Shown here: positions 48,593 to 58,769 of the stretch, in pieces
Layout: every line of letters begins with the position of its first letter
Numbering within the stretch: the stretch's first letter is position 1
Assembly: GCF_932276165.1 (NCBI RefSeq)
Contig: NC_063995.1
Location: 10,478,001-10,542,000, forward strand
Direction of reading: 5' to 3'
DNA length: 64,000 nucleotides
From: Plutella xylostella
Lineage: Eukaryota > Arthropoda > Insecta > Lepidoptera > Plutellidae
The notes under the pieces: generated by a model
Databases searched by the model: none
What the model was told of the DNA's origin: nothing
What the model saw: only the letters and a program-made list of their open reading frames with translations
Made by a program: the position numbers and the translations under genes

Positions 48593-48730
48593 TGCCAATT
48601 TCTCCATAGTCGGTTATCTAACTGACCAGGGATGGTTTATCAATTATACGTCATCTCCATATACCAAAAATTCTTGACAGATGTGTCAAAAGTCAACCAC
48701 TGAACCTGGTTATGCTCTAACCGACTATAT
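48593..48730. repeat. MITE remnant, 170-550 family
   Basis: GTGCCAATTTCTCCATAGTC marks the left end. The interior has ATACGTCATCTCCATATA and GACAGATGTGTCAAAAGTC, and it ends GCTCTAACCGACTAT. It has no SINE insertion, and the outermost right terminal repeat is lost. Confidence 0.7.
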
Positions 48731-49411
48731 CAGATATTACATCTAATACACACAGCATTAGAAATTACCATGTTAATTAACTGCAATGCTGGGGCATATC
48801 AGCTAGATAAGAGGTAAGTAGGTACTTATACCTATACCCACCTAACTGATCTAATAACCTTAATTCAGTCAAGAGCTCATCTTTTGCGTATCGTTTCTAT
48901 CTCGTATCTATGATAAACATTCATAATCAAGTGCATTATATAAGGATCGAGTAGGTACTTGCCTATACTTCCACTGTAGAAACTAGAGAGCCTAGCCTCA
49001 AGAGCTTAGTGTCGATGAAATAAAAAGCCGGACCTTAAGCTTTTTTGAGTGGATCCCTGAACCCTGAACCCTGTAACTACTTATTGCATAATGGAATACG
49101 TTTTTAGTGACTATAAAAAAGTCGTTTCCATGTTATAGTGTTATTAAGGGGACTTTATGTCTTTAAAAGAGACTCCTTATGTGTACGAGATTCACAGATC
49201 TATTAACTTTGTCTAGGTATTAATCTTTTTGTGACAAACTGTAGAGGACTAGGGATTGTTGCAGTCGAATTACTTACCTAGTGACTGTCGTTGACTACCC
49301 AGGGTGCGCCAGATGTACCTATATTATAAGGAACAGGTGATACTACATTAGGCACTTATAATATTTTTCCTAATATTCGATTAGGAGCAAAGAGTCGCCA
49401 TTTTCCGATCT

Positions 49412-49571
49412 TAGGCAAACTGTTAGCGGTGAGATACTGAGATAGTCAGCGCGCGTAACGCTGCAAACTGCGTACTAAACTAGCAGACTGTGGACACTCC
49501 ATTTCAAATATATGGAAGAGGGTACTAAATTGATACGCCGCAAACTCAGTCCGTCGCTAACAGTTTGCCTA
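49412..49571. repeat. MITE with ~20 bp inverted ends
   Basis: TAGGCAAACTGTTAGCGGTGA at the left is inverted at the right (GTCGCTAACAGTTTGCCTA). The centre is GC-richer than the flanks. No gene. Confidence 0.75.
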
Positions 49572-50845
49572 GTGGGGACACGGCTCTAGGCGTAATCATG
49601 CAGAGACATCCATTCATAACATACCCGCCTACTCATTTCTTTGTTGACAGAAGGCTGCCATGCCCCTCTTGGTCTGCCGTAATCCTGATCCATCCAGAGG
49701 GAGTCATTTGAGCGCTTCGCAAGTAGCAAAAATATGTGCAATAAAGGTAACGGCCACGTTCCTGTTTTGCTAATATGTGCTGTAAAAGTCCCGTAATTAG
49801 TCGAATAATGGTCACGGCAGCGCTGTCTCGACGCGAAAAGGGCACAAATTATACAGCAATTCAGTGCTATGAAAGTCGACTGATTGTAACCAAGAAGCTT
49901 ATATAGTAGGTTAAAAGTCGAGTAAAAGTAAACTGTACCCAATTTAGGGTTGTCATAGCAATTTTGTTGCAGCTTCTACACTAAGGGTGCAGTAACAGCG
50001 ATGTGGTGCTCATTAATCGACTAATAAGTAGAATAATAGCTGTCGAGTTGCTACAACTCTTCATTTTTGTGGGATAAATGCAACAAAATTACTTTTTCCC
50101 CACTATTTAGCTGAATTTTAGTCACACTGTTGCAGAAAAATATATGGAAGAAAATCTGTGGATTATTGTGACTGATCTATCGTAATGACTGATTACAAAA
50201 GCATAAAGGTAAGTAAGTCTCCATTAATAACTAAATGAGTTATTACTAGTGCAATTTCTATTGTTGCATTTTACACATTCGTATACGAAAAATCTTAGGC
50301 GCATTTAACTTTATCGATAAAGTAATAGGAATTCTTTAACATATGTTTAAGGGCTACGTTAAATCTTTCTTAAAAAATAGTAAATATGGTCAAAATTAAT
50401 TAAATAAATTATAAAAATAAAATAATAGCCATGTTTGTTCGTATATCGCTATTACAGCACTATTAATCGATTTTTGATGCAATAATAGTTACAATGTTGC
50501 ACTTATAGCAAAACAAGCAGCCATCATTAAATAAATTTAGGGTTCCTCAATGCAAAATCCTTAGCTTGACTAACCCGAGTTGGGGTGAATGTCATTTGAT
50601 GTATTTTATTAAATGTAATTAATTAACGATTGGTTCATATTTGCTTCATTTCATACTTAATGATAAATTAGCAACTATATAATTATAAAAAAAAACTTCA
50701 TTTTCTTCACACGATGAAAAATTTATTACATTGATTTTCAGAATAGAATATAGCAAACATTTAAAAGTGATTGATTGATTGCAAAGCAAGCAAGTATACA
50801 ACTTGAATAAAGCAGAAAAGATACTAATCACGCTTTTTTTCCAGA

Positions 50846-51013
50846 ATGGTTTTCAAGATTGTGCAGACAATTGAGAAGGGAGGATATGTTTTATGGACCG
50901 AGACACCAGGCCCACGATTTCTTCAGTTGTTTTCTGTTGAACAACGGAACCACTTGACGTTTCGGCCATCGCACTTGACGAATTTTGAGACAAATACTTT
51001 GTTTGAACCTTAG
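50846..51013 (+). CDS. 55-codon ORF behind an acceptor-like site, unknown
   Basis: The ORF runs from ATG to TAG and begins MVFKIVQTIEKGGYVLW. The ATG lies one base after a strong acceptor-like CTTTTTTTCCAG. It is longer than chance would favour in such AT-rich DNA and has balanced amino-acid use. The N-terminal K/R-I-V-Q-T-I-E pattern reminds me of the start of transposon-associated proteins in insects (DUF4806-like), but this is a weak memory. No partner exon was found nearby. It may be a remnant exon of a mobile element. Confidence 0.3.
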   Translation: MVFKIVQTIEKGGYVLWTETPGPRFLQLFSVEQRNHLTFRPSHLTNFETNTLFEP

Positions 51014-51776
51014 TTTGAATTTTTCCGTATCTTTGTTTTAATTTTCTTTTTTAATTTCCATGACTTGTAATCCATTTTATCACGTAATAAAAAAATGAAT
51101 GTGCAATTGAATTATTTATTTGCTTGTCACATTAAAATACTATAAACTGTATAAACGTAACCAAAATGCTGTTACTGAATTATTTATCGAATTAATGTGC
51201 CATAAGAGCATTTCAAATAGTATGTGAGCTATTACAGTTATTTGAAAGCTTTTATTCGAAATGTCGATTAATGAAGCTATAAGAGTTACAATGATGCAGT
51301 ATAATAAAATAAAATCTTTTATTCAGCAAATTAGATCCAAATAATACAATGATGAGTAATAGTTCTATAATAGCAACCTGAACAATCAATAAGCGAATTA
51401 ATAACTCTTAAAGCTCTCTTTCAGCACTAATGTGTGCGTTAAATAAAATAAAGCAGCTTTTATAGAAATGTCGAATAAACGGGCTATATAGGTCGAATAT
51501 AGGTCGAGTAGATGTGTATTCGACATTGTTACAGCGCAAATTAGATAAAAATGCTTATTAATAGCTGTACCACTTTTATGGCACAATCTAGTAAAATTTC
51601 AGCCATTAATCAATACTTATTCGATTTTAAGTGCTATAAATGGGCCCTTATTCGACCATTTTGCTTGTTGGTCCGTAGGCATATATTTAGGTAATTAAGT
51701 ACTTACTCATTAAACTAAGTAAAACATGTGATACTTTTAATAAAGTCTTTCACTAAGGTTAATTAGCGCCGACACA

Positions 51777-51930
51777 GGGCCTGTGCGAGTTTTTTCACCT
51801 ATCGAAAAGTGAAATCGAAAACGCAGATTTGTATGGCGCGGAGCTTGTACAGCTACTTACCGCTAGGTAGCGTGTCTCCCGCGCGTTTCGATTTAACTTC
51901 TCGATAGGTGAAAAAACTCGCACTTGGCCT
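51777..51930. repeat. MITE with long inverted arms
   Basis: GTGCGAGTTTTTTCACCTAT at the left is inverted at the right (TAGGTGAAAAAACTCGCAC), and the match extends ~45 bp into each arm. The outermost bases GGGCC/GGCC differ slightly. Confidence 0.82.
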
Positions 51931-52597
51931 ACTGTTGAGCTTGATGTCCATGTCTGTTAATGCTTTTTAAGAATCTACTAGAGGTACCTATTAGGCTCTA
52001 GTACCTAGAGATTGTAGGATTAAATGGATAGCTGATACGTAGCGAAACTTCTCAGGATAAGCCATCGCGATTTTAGATAAACAGATCCGCTTATCCCATT
52101 CTCCATCCCCTAAAGCAGAATAAACCCCATAACATAACCATAGACTGTTATAATGTACCCACACATCTAACTTCGTATGCAGGGCCGCGTAAGGCCTTAA
52201 GTACGGCGTCGTTCAAATAAATCTTGTTTATCACTAATAGGTCAGATAGTCTCTTCGCAGGAAGAGAGGAGGAAATAGAGGGGCGCGGGACTATGGTTTA
52301 TAGTTTATAGGGAATGTCGTTTTGGAAAACATATATTTTCAAGGCCATTTATGGAGGAATGTTACATAGATGAAGGCCTAGGTACATTTACATCCCTGCA
52401 GAGAATAGAATAGAATAGAATAGGTATAAAGAACAGATACAAGTACCTACATTTTTATAAGTTAGGTACTTACATCAAAATTAATAAATGATACTTACTC
52501 AATAGTTACATCAAAATTAATAAAAAAAATGTTTATTTTTTCCGATTTCAGAGCTGCATGTAAGTAATTACTCTGTATTTCGTATAGGTACACTCAC

Positions 52598-52631
52598 CTG
52601 GCGATGGGAATGCCGCCGATAAAATACCACC
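52598..52631 (-). other. isolated exon-like segment (34 nt)
   Basis: On the minus strand a TTTGTTAAACAG acceptor, 34 GC-rich bases and a GTGAGT donor stand together in AT-rich surroundings. One frame reads GGILSAAFPSP. It may be a microexon or a non-coding exon of an unrecognised minus-strand gene, or a chance match. Confidence 0.25.
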
Positions 52632-54373
52632 CTGTTTAACAAAATAAAAATGCAAAATTATCTAAAATATTTACTAACATTCAAGAAGTTTTCCTCCCTC
52701 CCTGGCAGCATAAGTTGGCCGCAAGTAAACGCGAATGGATTTATTCGCTTGCCACATTTTCTTCTCAAGTCTAACAGTGGCTAACGTAATTCAGGCTGTA
52801 TATCCTTGTTCAGGGGAGATTCAGTGCCGTATCTAATGTTTTAAGTCGATTTTTAAATTAAAAGATACGCTAAGGTGCTGCATGGTCTAGTGGTGACTGC
52901 CCGTATAAGTTATACTTAGAGAACTTGGAATGAGTTCGCTATTTTATTTGCTACATTTTACAGTTTTACTTTGTTGAGATTTTTGTCTTCGAAACGAAAA
53001 CATGACTTTAACAATCAGTTGTTTAAATAGGGGTTGAGTATCTACGTTATACATTTACTTAGTTAGGTTTACCCGTTAGGTTTCGATCGATAGATAGAGA
53101 AAGAAGATTGCATATTTTTTTTGTCAGAAGATACTAGACACAGAAATGACGTTATGCTAGACTTGAGTTGCCGACAACTAGCTATAGGTACACTAACTTA
53201 AATGACAAAGAGCGCTGAAAGGAACACTATATTTTCCTACATTTTCCATAGCAATCACCGATCGCTCTTTGTAGCTCTATATAGTATATACCTATATACT
53301 TTTGACCTAAATTAAAACGTTCTCAATCACAACGGAAAAGTTTTTCTTTTCCGCTAAACCGGAAGCGGGAAGATTTTTTTTCATTATTTCCTCTCTGTTG
53401 TGGCATTTTCTATTTGCCCAGACGTTTCCGTGTTAGCTTGATATTGCAGCTTTTGATGTCGGAATCTTTAACGCCTGTGTGTTTCTGCTAGGTAGGTAGG
53501 CAATTTTTATTTAATTATTTACCTACTTATATTTTTAACGCCTCTGTGTTTCTTGATAGTTAGGTAGGTAATTTTTATTCAATTATTTACCTATTTATAC
53601 TTAGCTACTAATGTCTTCTTGGTTTTGGGATAATGCAATATGGCATCAATGGTTATAATGATAACCCACCAAAAATAGGACACAGGTGACAGGACTGAGT
53701 CAGGACAGGACAAATGGATTTATCTGAAGATGATAATCGCATCGCATACCATCATCGCGCGAGTAATGGCAGTAGGACGACGCCTAAAGGTAGTTTTACA
53801 CTGCGCCGCATCAGACTGTGTTTATGAACGCGTGTAGATATGCGTTTTCGCGGGATGTTGGACTGGGCGTGTTTGATATACAAACGCAATTACTTACAAC
53901 GTTCGGACACGCATAATTAGAATAGTACCTATAGAAAACATTTTTATGACTTACTTGCATAAGTAGGTATATGTGATTCACGCAACAAACAGCGTGATTT
54001 ATCCATTTTCACATGCCGTGTTTGTCGATATAACGGCGGTTCCCAGAAGTGGTACCAATGGCTCATTAAACGAAAAGGTTCCGTCGCATCGGATTAATTA
54101 ATTGTTCTATTGATTGCGGGACCCTGGCCCTCGATTCTGGGAGTTTATTTATTTATACAACAGGCCATTAGTGTAGGCCGAAATGCAAAGCTCGGGGAAT
54201 TTATACCTTTAACCCGATAACCGAGGTAATTAAAACATTGTGTTGTATAAATCTACGTCTCATATGAAAACATTTCATCCTGCTTACCTTCAATCCGCTT
54301 AACATCGCTTTCCGGTATGCATGTGGAGCTGGATCCGGTACGGATAAAGAAAGAAATCAAAAGCGAATCATAT
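52632..54373. other. no gene seen
   Basis: This is AT-rich sequence between the isolated exon-like segment and the 3' end of the cysteine-rich gene. I found no coding exon and no clear repeat. TTTATT near 54374 (AATAAA on the minus strand) may be the poly(A) signal of the cysteine-rich gene. Confidence 0.4.
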
Positions 54374-54625
54374 TTATTTAATTTTTAATTAATAAAAATT
54401 ATCTTATCTTAAACATGGTGCATTTTAAACACAGTCTTTCATGCTTATCTTACATTAAAGCTCAAATCTACATACTTCACATCAAGTTATCATCAGTTAT
54501 GGAGGGAAGCTCGATAATATTGACGAAGGCTCGTACGAGGTGATGATGCGAAGATAGTGTTTTATTATTTTTAGGAAGTATTTTATAAGTATGTATGAAT
54601 ACCTATCTCTTTATTGCAATGTTTA

Positions 54626-57492
54626 TCATCGGGTAAGTATGCAGCACCTAGTGTCTTCGGGGCAGTCGGTGGCTCCCAGGTACCCGAGCTGCGGCCGGCA
54701 GGCCTCGTCCAGCGGCACGCAGCGGCCCCCGTGGCGCCGGCAGCGGGTTTCTTTCAGGGATACTGCAAAGGATTGATGATGAACTTATAAGTATAGCGGA
54801 AAGTATGGGTCTTGGTCTTGGTTTGTTAAGCTTGGGTCTCTAAGTTTTAATACATGCATAATGCTCACGAATGTAATCCTCGAAAGGGTAGTGATAGGCG
54901 ACTCTCAAGCGAGCTACCAACTTTTTTGAATGAGTACAATACACTTAGGATACACATCCAGAATCTAGATGTCCGGTTTCCTCACAATGTTTTCGTTCAC
55001 CGTAAGAGAACATGGTATAATTGGTTTAAGTACCAATTACACTTATTGCATTGCTTATTTTATGATAGGTACCTATATCAAATAATATAATAATTTCATG
55101 AATTCACCAATAACAGAACACACACTTTACAATTTTAGACAGTGGAGATAATACCATAATACAATAGGCAGTCATATAATAACGGATCAAATAGATGAAA
55201 CAAACGTAAAAGCATTACGTATAAAAGGATTATCAAATATTAATTATATCTAGCTTTAGCATATATTATCATCATGAAACATTGAGTGCAAATTACACAT
55301 AACTAATTACTAAGCACCATTTGGTACTAAGTCTTCCATAATAGAAACGCATGAATTGATAATTTCTCCATCATTGACTTAGTCAAATTAACCTCACTAG
55401 GTCAACCGATGACCACTGGACCGACGACCTTAGGCCTTAGATTGGTAACTAAGTATAGGTAATAGTAATGGCTGGATGAGGGAAGCCGGGAAGATTCACA
55501 AGACTTATTGGGAGAGAGATTGGATTATAGTTTGGCTGACGATGTCATCGTGTCAACTCGAAGTGCTTGGTGCAACCAGTAGGTTACTCTGAATAAGTAT
55601 GCGGTGATGAAGAATGACTCCGCTACCTTCAAAGGATTAAGAATCTTATTTACAGGCCGGCAGCTCACTTCTATTCTGTAGTATGGCAGTTATAAACTGT
55701 ATGAAGAGGTTCTAAAGCTGGGAATCAAGGGATCCGATCGCGCGCGGCAAGAAATGTTCATTTATATACAAAAGGTGCATGCGATCGTCTAATGGATCGC
55801 CTGATGTATGATGTAAGGTGCTTAGGTATATCCGGCTAAAATAGAACTCACATTGCTGACAGCACTCGATGCCATCCTTCTGCTGGCGCGGACAAAGCCC
55901 GGGGGTGCTGAGCGCCGCGCCCGGGCCGGGCAGTCCGCCAGGGCCGTGCAGAACCCCCCGCCTGTGACGCAGGGCGGCTCCTGACAGATATGAACAGATA
56001 CTCACACTGCTGACAGCACTCGATGCCGTCCCGCTGCTGGCGGGGACACAGCGGTGCAGTACCCTCCGTCACTGATGCAGGGCGGCTCCTGACTAATATG
56101 AACAAACACTCACACTGCTGACAGCACTCGATGCCGTCCCGCTGCTGGCGGGGACACAGCCCGGGGGTGCCCAGCAACGCGCCCGCCGGGCAGTCCGCCA
56201 GGGTCGTGCAGAACCCCCCGGCGGTGACGCAGGGCGGCTCCTGGCGGATGGCGTCCAGCTTGCGGACTGTAAGGGGGAGAATTGGTTTTCGTAACGTGCA
56301 AGTATCTACGTATGTAAAAACAAAACGAAAATCGGTTAAGCCGTTTGAGAGCTACACTACCACAGACAGATTCTCAGTACACAGATACGTTAAACTGACC
56401 CGTCGGGGGTTAATTAACCTTATCGTAAATAGAACCAGCATTTAAGCAGTAGGTTTCTTAAAGAAAGAAAACAGTGTTTTGCTTCAAAGGAGGTAAGGAA
56501 TGATAATTCTAACAAAGTTTATCTAAATTGGGTACGCACTTCAAAATATGACCGCAGCGGTTAATTGTTGTAGGAGTAAATTTTATAATCCATTATTAAA
56601 TAAATCTCCTTTAAATTAAGGTAAAGCATACCTACCATATGGCTCTATAAATTCCACTACACCTACCTTTTTTGCCATTCGACCCTCAGCCCAAAAGGTC
56701 ACTCAAACTGAGAGAAGACAAAGGGATATTTGGGCGATCATTAATACATTTAAAGCAATTCATTACTATTAATTGGCAATACTTAGACCCTCTGAGGGAA
56801 TTTAATCTATTTTATGAGGTGTCGTGATTGAGTCATTAAAGTCACTGAGGAGTGATTACGAGGATTGATTACTAACCAGAACTCAAATGCAACCTGCTTG
56901 GATAAGCAAAGATTACAACATATAATTAATTATATGTTTTATTTTGCTAGATTTTGCGGGAATTTTGAGGTTGTTCAGACTTCCACTTAACTTTGCCTTA
57001 GGTTGTAGAAACACAATATAGAAAAACTGGATGCAACAATGCACCTAGATAGTAGTAGATAAGTACAGTAGTTACTATTAGTTAGTTGGTGTGATCGAGT
57101 TTGTTAAGTATACATAGTATAGAGTCCTTTTTGCCGATATAGTATCTAGATGACCATCTTGCGATAGAGCAAGAAAATCTCCAAGAGTATTTGAAACTAG
57201 CTTTTCCGCGCTATTAGTTGTTGAAAAACATCTAGTATACTTACTGGAATTGGTACTGTATATACTTACGTAGTTTCAGAGCCTATCAATGCAAACAAAC
57301 AAATACATATTTTCTCTTTATTATACCTAATATTGGTCTAGACATAGACGAAACAATAAACTCACAGTCTTCATCCTTTTGTCGATCCCGCGTGTTGGTT
57401 ATCTTCCCGCTCACAAAGTCAAGGCACAATAACGTTAGTAAATAAAACGAAACCACTGAACTAATTTTTAAGTTTGCAGAAATTGCGCCCAT
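54626..57492 (-). CDS. secreted protein with two six-cysteine clip-like modules
   Basis: Exons are 57492-57366, 56266-56114 and 54762-54626 (stop TGA 54626-54628). Both introns are GT-AG in phase 1, and the product is 138 aa. The start is the ATG in AAAAATGGGCGC; the longer upstream frame has no ATG. Residues 1-29 are a signal peptide (SSVVSFYLLTLLCLDFVSG). Exon 2 carries C-x6-C-x5-C-x11-C-x9-CC (CVTAGGFC ... DGIECC). Exon 3 carries C-x6-C-x6-C-x11-C-x5-CC (CRRHGGRCVP ... TRCC). This spacing resembles compact clip domains of arthropod immune proteases, but no protease domain follows. A freestanding extracellular regulator or defence peptide is possible, and I do not recognise a named family. 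Each module is one exon with phase 1 borders, so modules could be gained by exon duplication. Two decayed copies of exon 2 lie in intron 2. Confidence 0.75.
55845..56095 (-). pseudogene. two broken tandem copies of the cysteine-rich exon 2
   Basis: The copy at ~56095-55999 has lost the middle of the exon. The copy at ~55985-55845 is full length but carries a frame-breaking indel after DCPA. Both keep the exon end (GIECCQQ) and the GTGAGT donor. The 56095 copy also has ATATTAG as a possible acceptor. Used as a replacement for exon 2 it would restore the CPRQQRDGIECCQQ frame but lose the first three cysteines. Confidence 0.82.
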
Positions 57493-58705
57493 TTTTCTCG
57501 TGCGTTCTTCTTCTATAATGTCACGCTTCACAATGGAAAGGAAAAACCAGGGTACCTGCAGTTGTAACTTTATATAGAACGCTATTGTATAACTTTATGT
57601 GATCTGTTTTTTAAACAGTTAAGAATGGTCTTCTTCAGAAAACCTGTTTGTATTTTAACTGTTTGGAATTTGGTCTGATAATATTTTATAATAAAATAAG
57701 TCATTGATTTCCGTATTTAATGATATAACAGGTTCCCACACTATGTTTACTTACCGATCAATAAAGCAAGTTAATTAATGTAACAATGTAAACAAAGTAA
57801 TAATTAATATAATATTCTATATTATTTTTATTCTACTCCTTCTAAAACGGTAAGTAATTATGGTTTTTTATTATCACCTTTCTTTCTTATAATCTGAGGA
57901 AGAAATACTTTGATATTTATTTACTTATCTGTAGTTAATTAACAACTGAGAAAAAAGTTGTTACCCTTTGCCCCACGACGCCACAATACTGTACCGCTTC
58001 GGGGATAAATAACAACAATAACATTCACGAACACGACTGATTACAAAAACGCAGCCAATAGTCCAACTCACGGATAACCTCATTTCGATTCAGTGAACCA
58101 AATTGCTGTGCAAATATCGGTGCGTACTCCCGGGTCGTATCGCGTCGCACATACTGAGTGCACTGCACACACACACCGCGAGCTATGAGCTAATCATTAC
58201 TTTGCCCTGTGTGTTTTGTCATCGGTTCCGCTAGTAGACAGGTAGAGGCTGAAAGGGATATTCGTACTGGGTTTTAGGATTGGTAGTTGTGAAAGGATCA
58301 CTGCTGATTAGTGATTAGGTGTTTAGAATCGTAGGTAAGTATTCGGTTTCAAATTATTATATGGAGGACTTGATCTTAGGGCTATGTTGGTGCTCCGAAA
58401 CATGGTAGGTCAAACCATAAGTAGGATCGTTAATCATTAAAACTGAAATAGTTTTTCATATTCAAGGCATTTATTTGTGTCAATCATACAGAAGCAAGTC
58501 ATCTCAAAATTTATTCTATTTTATTGGGCGTACAAATAGTAACTCTACCCCGTGCCTCCATCTGTTCTAGCAAGTCAAACAGTCCAACCATACCCTGGAA
58601 TACTACCGACTTCATACAAGTCATCATTTTATATGGCACATGGCTATAACAGACAGCAGTACGGAGAGAGCAGCCCGAATATCTTTCACACCAATAGCCT
58701 CTGTA

Positions 58706-58755
58706 TCATTACTGTAGCGTATAACTATTGTAGTAGGTATCCTAGTTTCCTCTAA
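58706..58755 (-). pseudogene. duplicated stub of the lyase-like last exon end
   Basis: CATTACTGTAGCGTATAA, followed by TTGTAGTA and CTAGTTTCCTC, repeats the coding end and stop region of exon 7 (58767-58805), about 60 bp downstream in the 3' UTR. Confidence 0.75.
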
Positions 58756-58769
58756 TATCCTCTGACTCA

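Larger units (their letters stand above)
46516..52597. other. repeat-rich intergenic region
   Basis: Apart from the SINE, MITEs and 55-codon ORF listed separately, I see no exon with coding character here. About 49030-49075 resembles a LINE 3' tail (CCCTGAACCCTGAACCCTG). About 51300-51330 resembles one on the minus strand. About 52396-52420 has (ATAGA)n. Confidence 0.45.

Noticed and set aside
49586..49942. 118-codon minus-strand open frame
   Set aside because: It has no recognisable domain or splice signals, overlaps a competing frame of similar length and lies in repeat-rich DNA.
57493..57531. A longer N terminus for the cysteine-rich protein
   Set aside because: The upstream extension begins at GTG. 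The first ATG is at 57492 and is followed directly by the signal peptide.
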